Shown here one piece after another: positions 44,066 to 54,985 of a stretch of DNA of 64,000 nucleotides. The position numbers were made by a program, and so were the translations under genes. Source of the stretch: Ligula intestinalis (Eukaryota; Platyhelminthes; Cestoda; Diphyllobothriidea; Diphyllobothriidae); the NCBI GenBank assembly GCA_036362985.1, contig JAYGXS010000004.1, forward strand, positions 7,434,505 to 7,498,504. The letters are read 5' to 3'. Under the pieces are notes generated by a model that was given only the letters and a program-made list of their open reading frames with translations, had not been told where the DNA came from and did not search any database. Numbering within the stretch: position 1 is the stretch's first letter; every line of letters starts with the position of its first letter.

Positions 44066-45455
44066 TCTTCTTCGACTGGCTTTGACGGTGCTAAAATAAT
44101 CTCCAGGGCAAACGTGGGACATGAATGTTCCTTTACCAGATCGGTAAGTGCCCTATTATCACTGAGGTAAGAGTTTGGAACTGGGGCGAAATTAAAGTGG
44201 TGGCTTACGACTTTGGGTATCAATAAAGTTGTTTAGTAAGGGCAAAGTCTTGCAGTAATGTCTAGCGCTTTGGGTTAGCAATTGGAGTACAATTAAACTG
44301 CAAGTTACCTTACTGCTTTCAGAATAGGTGGTATGTGGTTATTCCACAGAAGTTGATTTTCGTCGGTTCAAATGTTAATACAAGTTCAGGATTGAACTTT
44401 AATGAAAATTCTGGACAATTAACTCTGACTTCGTCGCTTAACACTTATCGGCCGCATATCGGTGCCATACGTGTATTTCGAATCAATGTGGACATATTTA
44501 TACAGCACAGTTACAGACTAATCTTGCCTGAATTCAGCTAATCTTTACTCTAGCCGCCATATATCATACATTTGCTTACCAGTCTAATGCTATTTGTAAA
44601 AGACTTTTTTATTGCACAGTATGATTGTCAAAGTCATTGTACTTACACAAAGCAAAGCAGTTTAGGTTGAAAGCAACATTTCCCTTTAGCAAGAGGACAT
44701 CCGAGACTAATATTTATCATAGATTATGCCCGTCCGTCTGTCCTCATACCTCCCTGTGGGGAAGGGGGGTTGGGAAAATTGTCCAGACAAGAAATCTTGA
44801 TATGAAAACTTTTCGCAGAGTTAAATTTAATGTAGACTTCTATCATATGGGGCATGACCTTTAGACGTACCCATAATGATTTCACTGTAGAACCTAATAA
44901 TAACCCCTAATATAATGGCACTCACTCAAAACCTTTCCGGATTACGAACAAATAAAGCAGGCGCGACCGTAAAGTACTATATCAGAGCTCTGCAGAAATG
45001 ATGGAAACCTCCTTTATGTGAGCCTTTTAAGCGGCTGTTTACCACCTATTTGCATTGATGAAATCGAGCTGACACCGGGAGATTCCTACGAGGATAACTG
45101 CGATATGATTGTGATTATTTTGCCAAACCGCGCGTTCGCTAGCTCATTAAATGATCCCAACTGACCGATGCACAGCAGATTTTAGTAACGGGAGTTGACG
45201 CACGTAATATGGGTCTCCTTTGCTCCTTAACCTTACTGCTTAAAACCATTAGGATGAAATGTCTCTTAGGAAAACAAAAAAACAGAATATTTTAAGAAAG
45301 TTGACAACAGGAATGGGCACTGTCCGTATGGCAGGTGGGGTTGTGCCGAAATATCAGGGAGGAGTCATATATTTCCACGTCTTAACCCTAATTCAAACAC
45401 TAATTCAAACAAAAACAAAGATTTAATCACTGAGCTACCACTTTACTTCAACTGA
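44066..45455. other. No gene recognised
   Basis: AT-rich; only short frames (44335-44541 and 44625-44864 +) without domains. Confidence 0.4.
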
Positions 45456-45695
45456 GGTTTCGACATCCATCGCGGGTTCTTCATCAGAAACATTATTAAA
45501 AAGCATTAGCAGAAACCGGTAACATATGCACAGAAAGTTGCAGAATTTATAGGATAAAGTCGATACTGCACACGTATGACAACTACCGTCAATGAACGAT
45601 AATTTCCCACTTGTATGTTGATTGCTTGATTACCCGAATATGGGCCCTGACTCGCTGAACCTTCTTCACGCGTGGTGGAATTGGAAATAATGAAT
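45456..45695. repeat. Penelope-type terminal repeat, copy 1
   Basis: About 230 bp, closely matching 46667-46900 in the same orientation: GGTTTCGACATCCATCGCGG, GTTCTTCATCAGAAAC, GCAGAAACCGGTAACATATG, CAGAATTTATAGGATAAAGT, GATTGCTTGATTACCCGAAT. The minus strand carries CTGATGAAG, a short stem, then GAAAC (45487-45457). Confidence 0.8.
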
Positions 45696-46014
45696 CGCAA
45701 TGACTTGCCCAATCCATATTCTGTTCTTGGGCTCACTTTGGCCAAAGCAAAGCACCAATTGGAGAACGTACAGGCCACCGCGTCGTCTTACGCCACCGTG
45801 TCGGGGAACCAGATGACCGAGCAATCAACACGTTCAATTCTACCGTACGTAATAAAATTTCAGCAATCCAGGCCCCTCATGCCAGTAATCGAGCAATCTA
45901 CACACATGAGGGCGACCATCGTTAAGCGTTGTTATTTGTCATACGTGTGCAGTAAGGACTCTTTCCTCTAAATACCGAAATTTTTTATGTGTGTGTGTTA
46001 TCCGGTTCTGTTAC

Positions 46015-46110
46015 TGATTTTTGCTCATGTCTCTGATGAAGAATCCGCAACGGATGTCGAAACGTCGGGCGAATAGAATTGTCGGCCCAGCGATCACTTC
46101 TGCTCCTCAA
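46015..46110 (+). repeat. Penelope-type terminal motif, inverted between the two copies
   Basis: TCTCTGATGAAGAATCCGCA, ACGGATGTCGAAACGTCGGG, CGAATAGAATTG, GCCCAGCGATCACTTCT. This is the reverse of the motif at 46645-46700, and the best-preserved CTGATGA...GAAAC arrangement in the window (46033-46063). Confidence 0.75.
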
Positions 46111-46666
46111 TTTCACTAGCTTCGAATGGCTATGTAAAAGCACGCACAAGTGATGTTGGATAGGTCTTTTGAACTTCTTTCTAAGCAAAACCACTTGACT
46201 TGACACGAAAAGTCCCCAAACTCTCGTATCAATAAGCATGACGTATTTTCAAGATTATATGGCACCTTTAAAAGCGTTTAATTCTCTCAAAAAACGACGG
46301 CGCGTCCTAGAACTCGGAGTGCCTTATACTTCGACTAATTCTGGCTACTGACCTCGAAGCTAATTGATATATAAGGCCTACTGAAGTTTTTTGAAAAAAT
46401 TAAAGGCCTTCAAGTGCGCTTTATAGTCCGCGATATATAATGTACAAGCTGGAGGTTTGGAAGAATCGACACGATTCGCAGTAAATCCCCAGGATATTTG
46501 CGAAAATGGCTGTATCCTAAATGCTGTCCAATTGGTTTACCTGATATTGTTTTCATAAATAAGACATTGCTGCGAATCTCACTAACCAATACAAGCGAAC
46601 GTACGAGTTCCAAGAAGTAAGTTAGAAGAAAATTTGGTCGCTGGGAGAACACTTTTATTTGCCCGA

Positions 46667-46900
46667 CGTTTCGACATCCATCGCGGGTTCTTCATCAGAA
46701 ACATTATGAAAAAGCATTAGCAGAAACCGGTAACATATGCACAGGAAGTTGCAGAATTTATAGGATAAAGTCATTATTGCACACGTATGAAAACTACCGT
46801 CAATGAACGATAATTTCCCTCTTGTTTGTTGATTGCTTGATTACCCGAATGTGGGTTGCTGAACCATCATCATGCGTGGTGGAAATAGACGTGATGACTG
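46667..46900. repeat. Penelope-type terminal repeat, copy 2
   Basis: Nearly identical to 45456-45690. It is preceded by GGTCGCTGGGAGAACACTTT and ATTTGCCCGAC, which copy 1 lacks. The DNA after it (46960-47030) resembles, in inverted orientation, the DNA after copy 1 (45705-45770). Confidence 0.8.
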
Positions 46901-47059
46901 CCCGGCCATCTGGTTCTCCGGTGTTGGCGTGAAACGACGTGATTGTCTATGCGTTTCCCACGTGGCGTCTTGCTCTGGCAAACTTGAGCCTCAGCACCGG
47001 ATATCGACTGAGCAAGTGGTTGCACTTGTTTATGGGTCTTCTAGCCCATAAACTCCATC

Positions 47060-47815
47060 AGCCAATGGTTCGTCAATCAAAAAGCAAACAGGAAAAGATG
47101 GAAGACCCACTGATGAGCCGAACTAGAAACATCGGTGAAACACGGGTGTGGGCCTTTTAACTAGTACCTAGACTGTTATTATGGTATGTAACTTCATTAT
47201 TATATGGTACTAAAACCTTTCCACTGGCTGTAAGTGCATATTTCACAGTGGTTGACGGGTTTCAACCCAAATATACACTTACAATTTCGGTCTGCGCCTA
47301 TAGACCTTAAATATACTGATACATACCACGAAAAGAAATTAATTTCTCAGGAAATTAAAAAGCTTAACGTTCAAAATCGGTACATTACCCAGACAGCATG
47401 CAGAGAAAGCGAGGGGGCCTTTGACGGGCTGGACTCCTCACAGCTATGTCAAGCAGAGACAGAATGTAGGCGAAACACGCATCTGAGCCTTTTAGCTAGT
47501 AACTAGGCTGTTAGTTTGATAAACTACAGCTTAAATTGATACTGATGTCTGTCCGTTGGCAACACGTGTAGATTACACGGTGACATATAGAGTTCCGCCC
47601 AAATATAAACGTCAAATTTCGTTCTATACCTAAAGACCTTGAATACACCAATCTACACCAAGAACAAAAATCAATTTTTACGAAAATTAAAAAGCTGAAC
47701 TTTCAAAACCAGTATATCAGCCAGAAGACAAATAGGAAATGCTGAGTGACTCATTGACGAGCTGGACCCTTCGCAGAGGCAGAATACTGGCAAAACACGT
47801 GTCGGCTAGTATTTT
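47060..47815 (+). repeat. Tandem repeat, about 310-330 bp units
   Basis: Two whole units (about 47205-47515 and 47520-47815) share CCCAAATATA, ACCTTAAATATACTGATACA, GAAATTAAAAAGCTTAACGT and GACGGGCTGGACTCCTC. Each ends with GAAACACGnnTnTGnGCCTTTTAnCTAGTA-like sequence. A partial unit end at 47140-47175 (GAAACACGGGTGTGGGCCTT, TTAACTAGTACCTAG) precedes them. A lone fragment is at 32095. Confidence 0.75.
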
Positions 47816-48729
47816 AAATGACAACTTCCAAGATATTTACATCGCAAGCCGTTAATGTGAAAGTTCATTCATTCTTGCAGTGCAGTCTGACTTCTAGGGC
47901 AGCCCACAAACATAGTTTACGTGGTCAGCTGTCTCAAACATTTTCGTTCAAAAACAAATTCAGTCGCGAAGGCTCTGTAGATCCTGATTACTGTGTTAAT
48001 GTTGACAGTCACGAGAGATAGACAGCGTCTCTTCTAGCCATCAACTAAGGACATGAAAACAACACCATGCTGCTTCGCTCTTCAAGGATGCCCTCGAACT
48101 CAGCGGCCTTCGAGCGCAATTGGAAATAAATCAGCCAGTGCTAAGAAGGCTTAAGCTGTCACTCAGAGACGAAAACAATCTGCTGAGGACTGCATTTGCT
48201 AGTAACGTGACAAATGTTTTTTTTTCATCAGATGCTCCAGGCACAGACTTGCAAGTACCTAAGATGTGTTCCATCCAAAAAATGCGACATATTTTTTCCC
48301 AAAGCCAATCAAATGCCACAAGCTGCTAACCTGATTTAAAGGCTACATGGAAATCCATGTGATACACCTGAATGTCTACGGGAAGTTATATTACCTAGTT
48401 TATCATCTTAAGTAGACATTCAGTCCCTGAGATAACGAGAATGCTTTACTGGGTGATATTTTTTAGACTTTACCCTGCTTTTTAATGTGCTTGCATTATT
48501 TTCGAAGGAAAGGTGTTATTAATTAGATCGAATAATTACACAACAGTGCGCGGGGTCTGGGAGCTTACGTCTATCGTCAGCCATTGTGATATTTCCGCCT
48601 ATGCTGTGCTAGTTTCTCCGTTCGTTTATAAATTGTCTGTGTGCAATAAAACCATGTTCTGAGTTCATCACGAGCGTTAGCAAACGTCGACATGATTCAC
48701 GAATTTCCTCTTTAAGCACAGTTAGTCGC
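47816..48729. other. No gene recognised
   Basis: Short frames only (47818-48021 and 48120-48329 +). A CAATAAAACC-type polyadenylation-like signal lies near 48645, without a gene before it. Confidence 0.35.
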
Positions 48730-49080
48730 CTGTATCATGAAATATAAACCAAACGTTTGATACTTGTTGTCAATTCTAAAAATAATTTGATCATGTTTGT
48801 TATATTGATGATGATGGAACTTAATCAAAAGTTAATTCATTTACGTCAGGATGCTAGCTTGTGAACGAGCCAAATATGCTGAAAATAGTTGCTACTTAAG
48901 TAAAATGCATTTTCCTTATTCAATAATGGTGCCTAAAATATTATTCTGCGAAGTCGTTTGGTAGAAACTACGTTTTCTTCAAGTTTTATTGTTAAAGAAA
49001 GTGGTTTCAGTAGGTTCTATAAAGTTTCTTATTATGAGATAAAGTAGGTACGTGAAATGTTTTTTCTAATATAGCGTATC
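48730..49080. repeat. Diverged relative of the 34.5-kb foldback arm
   Basis: The order of blocks is CATGAAATAT, ATTGATGATGATGGAACTT, TTTACGTCAGGATGCTAGC, AACGAGCC, TAGTTGCTACTTAAGTA, GTTTGGTAGAAACTACGTTT, TTTATTGTTAAAGAAAGTG. It follows the left arm (TACATCAGGATGCCGGA, AACGAGC, TAGCTATTTCAGTAGTA, GTTTGGTAGCAAATAACGCC, TTTATGCTTCAAGAAAGTG). Confidence 0.55.
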
Positions 49081-49949
49081 CATTGATAAAATAATGTTGC
49101 CTACTAAGTATACAACACGATAAAATTTTACTTCAAATTATCCGGAGCACTAAGGCGGCCTAATTCTCATGAATTTACGAAATGTTGGATTTCGCTTAGA
49201 CGGAATCTATGCAGCATGTATTTTGGAGCTTGGAAAGAAAGTATACCGAACAGTTGGCTCCATAATTATTTCCCAATTTTTAGGGTTTTTCAGAACGAAA
49301 AGATATCCTTTCTGCAAGTGTAATCTCTCCAAAAAACTGAAAGAATGAAAATTTTCGTCCATGTTTTCCATAAAATGCATTTAAATTTATGAAGACAGAC
49401 TTCATAAGAAACCTTTTTTCAACATGGAATTATTTTCAAGCAATCAAGAAGAGATTGTTTTAAATGACGACATCGTAGCACGACGGAAATATCTCAAGAT
49501 TGTGCTGCGTTATTGGTTTTATAAAAAGGCTGCTGATGTAATTTGTGCAAATCAATTTTCAGCATTTCGTTTGTCATTTTATAAGGTAGACCATCTAATA
49601 TACACGTAAGACGGTCGTAAAGATAACATAGGTGGGAGTTGATCCATTTCTTCCAAACTTCATAGTCTATATGTGACTAACTGCGTGCGCCCTAATTGTG
49701 AGCTCCAGAGCCAAGCAAAAATGTATTGGTCCCCAATCAGATCGATGAAACCCATAGATTCATATATTAATGTAGTAATAATTAATTCAATAAATCGTCG
49801 TCTACGCTTGTTTTACATTCGTGCGGGAGCACAAATGCTTCATATAATGTACATGTCTATCCGACCATCGTGTACGATGATGCTTCCCGCATGCCTCACA
49901 GCACTGTAGGCGACTAAGTTGGCATCTACCTCACTCACTCCTCTGTCAC
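49081..49949. other. No gene recognised
   Basis: AT-rich with short frames (49424-49609 and 49673-49909 +). It may include the second, more decayed arm of the preceding element. Confidence 0.35.
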
Positions 49950-50012
49950 CCACCTAAGCCCGACGGTCTGACAAAGTCAGTACGACGGAAAGCAGCGTCG
50001 GGCTCAGGGTGG
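49950..50012 (+). other. Stable 16-bp hairpin with structured loop (possible structured RNA)
   Basis: The left arm CCACCTAAGCCCGACG (49950-49965) pairs with CGTCGGGCTCAGGGTGG (49996-50012), with one bulge and one mismatch. The loop contains its own perfect stem CTGAC-AAA-GTCAG and a GGAAAGC segment. A candidate polyadenylation signal (ACAATAAAAG) lies about 130 bp downstream. No known RNA family is recognised. Confidence 0.6.
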
Positions 50013-51511
50013 ACAAAGATAAAAAGCCCGGTCTGCAAAGGATGGACAGGGTCTTTCCCAATGACTGGCTCCAAAAGCCATCAGACAGAGAGCGCTACCG
50101 ATACATAATGTAACGTATCTATTGTTATCTTTGTATATGTACAATAAAAGAAAACAACGCAACTTGACATGAAAGGAAAGAAACGAGTACTTATCTTCAA
50201 ATGACTAGAGACTTTTTATTGAAGAAAAGATTCATTGAATAGCTTTTAAAGGAAAGACAAAAGTGACTGCCGAATGACCTTTTTTTCTATCACTGCTATC
50301 GCGTATGGTTTAATTAATCCAGGCCTCAACAGTTTAAGATGAGGACACATTACCTTTTTGGTGATTTCTTTTCATCTTGGCTTAGCGACCAGTAAGCAGT
50401 TAACATACCAGCCAAAGCACACGGCATTGACGTCTGATAAAAAAAGTTTGCCTACAGACCTCAGGCCATATTTCACAAGTCCTCTTGGAGACTACACTTC
50501 TGTAGAAAAATTGCAATAGTACTTTGGTAGGACTTTAAAGGACCTAGTTATGCCCTATCGTAATTTCATAAATGCAAAAATGTCAAAAAAGATCAGTTTC
50601 AATAAAATTAAACAAGAGGTTTGCTTTCAAAAATTTGGGAAAACAGATTTTGCTCTTCCAGGAGTCACTAGTGGCCCACGTTGATTGTTTTATTAAACAT
50701 AATCGATGATGTTTTGAGTAAGTAGTATACTGATAAAGCCCGAATTTCGTTTGTACATTCTTACTAAATACCGGACAAAATCGCATTTTTATCACCACAT
50801 TTAGGCTTTGCTATAGACATTTGCTGAACGTTTGGTGTACGTTTTATCCCGCGTTTTATTTTTATACGCAGATTGACCACGCGTTTCGATTTAGCAAGAC
50901 TTTCAATTGTGGTTCGAAATCGATCGAGGCTGTTTGTAGGGACAAACGACGCTAATGATGCTAACCTTTCAACATAACTGTAAGAGGTCCAACACTTGTG
51001 GCATTATACGATGATTTAAGACATATTGGCTGCGCCCTGTTTCCGGTAAAAATGCACCACGTGTGTTTTCTGATGCAGATACCAAAAATATTCTTGACCA
51101 ATCGGGATATATGGTTTCCAAATACCCTATATGCTGGAATAATTGATAAATAATATTGCTAAAGAAGCCGCAAAAACAGACATTTTTCACGACCATCGAA
51201 AGAACGCGAATCATGTAGGCCATTAAAGTTATGTTCAGCAACTACCGAATTATTGTTCAAACAGGCAGATTTGAGGTTTCTCCCTATTTTAAAATCCAAT
51301 TTTACATGGCGTTCTGTTATTAAGGAGTATTTTAACCACTTATATCAAAACTATTTAGTCTTGTGTCGAAAATTCAGTCAGCTTACCCAACCGGAACCTC
51401 AAGTCCAGACGAAAAACGCTTACTACTTTATACTAAGCTATTCAAGGCGTGGAAAGACGGCACGGCTAAGATAAACTATTTTATTAATTTAGTTTGGCAG
51501 ATTTGCTTAAT
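50013..51511. other. No gene recognised
   Basis: Only short frames, none with a domain (for example 50583-50798 and 50969-51241 -). Confidence 0.4.
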
Positions 51512-52085
51512 TTGAGTTGACCCAAGTGTGAAAAACTCTAAGCCTTTGGCGTGATTTGAACCCGCATATCAAAGAAAGCCTTTGACGGAGGCCAATTCTC
51601 TACCGCTAAGCTACAAACGCCCGCTTCACGACAAGAGGTTAATCACACTTGGATCGATATTACCCGCTCAACTTTTCGCTCATATGGAATCCACTAATAC
51701 GGGACAGCAAGTTGACTGCCCAAGCAGGATTTCTTAAGCAGTCATCTAGAATCCACCAGAATGACTACTAGGCTGACTTAATTCTTTAGTTGGTTTGGCA
51801 GATTTGCTTAATTTGAGTTGACCCGAGTGTCATTCTGGTGGATTCAAGATGATTGCTTAGGAAATCCTGCTTGGGCAGTCAACTTGCTCCCGTATTGGTG
51901 GATTCCATATGAGCGAAAATTTGAGCGGGTAATATCAATCCAAGTGTGATAAAACTCATGGCGTGAAGCGGGCGTTTATAGCTTAGCGGTAGAACATTAG
52001 CCTCCGGCAAAGGCTTTCTCTGATGCGCGGGTTCTAATCCCGCCAAACGCTTAGATTTTTTCACACTTGGGTCAACCCGAATTCA
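51512..52085. repeat. Head-to-head inverted pair of tRNA-like elements
   Basis: The left arm (about 51512-51764) and right arm (about 51829-52085) are reverse complements with moderate divergence. Each holds a 79-nt tRNA-like unit (51542-51620 on -, 51972-52050 on +). The right one has an acceptor-like GCGTTT/AAACGC, a 5-bp anticodon stem AGCCT/AGGCT with loop CCGGCAA, and a perfect T stem GCGGG/CCCGC with loop TTCTAAT. The left loop is CCGTCAA. Position 33 is C instead of U, so neither is likely to be a working tRNA. The 64-bp spacer repeats the left outer flank (GGCAGATTTGCTTAATTTGA). Confidence 0.8.
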
Positions 52086-52479
52086 ACTACTTTTCCAGAG
52101 GAAGTTTCGTACGCCTTTAGGTAACTGACAAAACTACATATGGTTTACCTCAAATTCCCCTAGGAGCGGGAAAATTCTCTCGGTTGGTAAACATGTGCCG
52201 CAAACAGCACCGCTGATGCTACGTCCTCCCTAATTATCTAAGGCCGACGAAACAATCCCAGAGAGCCTGTAAGTAGACGAAAAATTGTACTTCTAGACCC
52301 ACTGGGTAGGATCTAAGGGAAAATTATTTTTGTCCAGTACAAGAGTGTCCCGGTTTCGCCTAAGCGAGACGGTGGTGGTTCAAAAAGTTCAAAAAAATGG
52401 TGGGCAAAAAAAATAATAAAATTGAATAAATTAGAAAAGTTATAGCTAGATGCTAGTTGAATGGGTCTTTTTGATGGCC
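52086..52479. other. No feature recognised
   Basis: AT-rich; no ORF with support. Confidence 0.4.
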
Positions 52480-52765
52480 ACCTTCTTGTAGAATAACGCA
52501 AAGACATCTAGGCTTATAGTATTGCCGGCAAAGACAAGGGAGATTGGAATTGCTATTTCTGGCTTGAAAGCCATCGTCAGCAAATCGCACCGAGACCAAA
52601 GTGGTGACCCAACCGAGGCCCAAACTCTCAACTTTTTGGATCACAATCTAACGTTCTAACCATTAGGTCACGAGCTCCTTGTATGCCATTTTTTGAACAG
52701 GGAGATAGTGACACTTGTTGATGAAAGTTAACCGGCCAAGATAATCTGCCTAGGCTACTAGCCAT
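52480..52765 (-). repeat. tRNA-derived SINE copy 6
   Basis: The minus strand reads GAGCTCGTGACCTAATGGTT, AGAACG, GAGAGTTTGGGCCTC (B box), GCTGACGATGGCTTTCAAG, CCAGAAATAGC and TTTGCCGGCAATACTAT. The head CTTTCATCAACAAGTGTCAC resembles the head of copies 1 and 2. Confidence 0.8.
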
Positions 52766-53759
52766 TACGGCTGCTCTTAGGGCCTGACAAATCGGATCCA
52801 ATGTAGAGCAGGAAAAGTGAGTTCCGTTGGCGGTCAAGTGACACAGACGTTTGTTTGTCGTATAGACTTTTGAATACAAACCTAGTGTTCAGCGTCCGAT
52901 GTTGTATATAATAGTCTTTTGACGTAAAGGAGATTTTAGTCATTTTATGGACGCACTAACTATATTCAGCATTCCAACAGAAGACAAAACTTGACGATGG
53001 AAGTTATCTAATAATCTTAGAAAGTATTTTCACATAGAACTCAACAAAAAAACCAAAGGCCGCCGTCAGCTTGGAGTCTAATTCCAGCAACCTAGATTGC
53101 CTAAACAATTAGTCCCTACAGCGCTTAGTGACCAGAGCGCCCATCTCCCTCCGGTTGCAGTGTCCCAGGCACAAAGATGACTGAAGTAAATAACTAAAGT
53201 GTCCAGTTACTGTCAAACATATTCTTACACGGTATGAGGCAATTAAATAGCAATACCATGTTTAGAATAAGACTCTGTACTCACACTTTGTCAACGTTTA
53301 GGCGGAGTTGGTCTCAGAGTCCAATCCTAATTCTGTACATCAATTGCACTTCCGTCTTCAAGGTCATAAAAGGCTCCTTAAAGGCAGTCTAGGAGAAGGA
53401 GCAGCTGAAAATATGATAACTTCCATACTAAAATGAAGAGAACAGGATTTACTGTGTGCCCAAAAGAGTCTGGAAACTATTCAGCAGATGTGATAAAACG
53501 TAGTCCCAACACAAGAAAAAAATGCAATTTTCTACCCTTAAAGTAGGATAAATTTAATCATGCAACTTCCTTAAAATAGAATTTGTGCCAACATAGAATA
53601 ATGTTGGATGTTGGATGCTTCAGATAAAGGTCCTGAATTGGAATGCAAGGGAAGTATAAACTCAAGTAATTTGGCTATATTAGGTTAGCCTACCACTGAC
53701 AACCTCGCCAAGCAGTTAATTCTTTCTCAATTCAATGCAAACATGGAATCCTAATGTTT
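52766..53759. other. No gene recognised
   Basis: No long frames and no repeat relation seen. Confidence 0.4.
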
Positions 53760-54440
53760 TCGACAAAAAAAGCGTGCCATAAATAAACAAAGAAACTTAC
53801 TTATATTTCTCACTTAAAATTTTTCGAGGTTGACAAATTTGGATGTTTTTTAGTTAATTATACTTTATACTTTATTGGGCTTATTGATATTCCTGAAAGA
53901 AAAGCAACTGGTGGTTAGAAGGTCATTTACTTCAACTTGCCGTTCTGGAGTTAGATTAGCAAAGTAAAAACTTGAAGTTAGTTAATTTAACTTGGTTTGT
54001 TAGAAATATTATTATTTAGTTTACTTTTTAATTCATTATTATGTTTACTTTTTATTTTTGGTTGGAGGTTTTTGTTAGTTTAGTGAATATAGCCTACTAT
54101 AGATTACGTTTCTTTTAAGGTTGGTTTTAGATAAAGTGAGACATTTTTAAATTTAGTTAGTCCCCAATAATTGCATAATTGGGTGTTTTACTTTCAGTGC
54201 GTTTTTTGTTAACAAAAGTTAAATTATTTGAATAGTTATGTATGCTTTTTTAGTTTTATATGCTTTATTTTTTTAAAGTTATATTTCTAACCATTTGTAT
54301 TGCCCACACTTTATACTCTTTAGTAACCCAGTCTTGTATAATAGAGAGAAAGAACCTTTGTGTGCTGATGTGTGACCCAAAGTAGGATTCTACCAAACTC
54401 AAATATGGGTTAATAAAAGTTTTAAACCTTTTAGGGTGGT
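53760..54440 (+). repeat. Dispersed repeat family D-related, copy 4
   Basis: It is collinear with 32250-32840 over about 600 bp: GCGTGCCATAAATAAACA, TTATTGGGCTTATTGATATT, TGGTGGTTAGAAGGTC, TTTAGTTAGTCCCCAATAA and GACCCAAAGTAGGATTCTACC. Confidence 0.7.
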
Positions 54441-54825
54441 TTTGGTCGAGAATGTGCATCGCTCTTTCCGGGACAAAACTATTTGGCACATACGAAGTGG
54501 TGAGCATCGCCAAAAATAAAGCCCACATAAGAGTCTACATAGTTGACGAACTGAGTCAGCGCTCACTTTGTTCCCTACAAATTTAGTTTCTTTTGGGAAA
54601 ATGGAACTATTCAAAAACACAGTTTTAGTTACCTGGACAAAGTTAAAAAGACGGCACCTAAATGTGTTAATTCAGGTAGCCGTCTTTATGAGAACTCCAA
54701 TAGCTGACTTCAAATCAGGTCTGTGGAAATCTGAGGGCACCGATCCCGTGTCTATCGGTAATGTATTTTGACAGTCTGGTGCATATTGATTGCCAACTTC
54801 TATATAGTCCAGATCACAAACTGAC

Positions 54826-54985
54826 AACCCAGCGTACCAATGGCTCAAGGGTTAGAGCTTTCGCCTCTGACCGGAGAAACGCGAGTTCGTAACTCGGGTG
54901 TGACGGCAATTTCCGTTGCTACTCTAATGTTGGGCTACCACCACCTGATGATGCCCAATGAGGCAGAAAAAGCCTTCGTGGTGTG
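54826..54985 (+). repeat. tRNA-derived SINE copy 7
   Basis: GCGTACCAATGGCTCAAGGG, TTAGAGCTTTCGCCTCTGAC and a B-box-like GCGAGTTCGTAACTCGG, then a diverged core CTGATGATGCCCAATGAG and GCAGAAAAAGCC. The short stretch 54441-54825 before it has no recognised feature. Confidence 0.65.

Noticed and set aside
51542..52050. Functional tRNA genes
   Set aside because: Both units have C instead of U before the anticodon, weak D arms and mismatched acceptor stems, and they are embedded in an inverted repeat. They were kept only as tRNA-like repeat parts.
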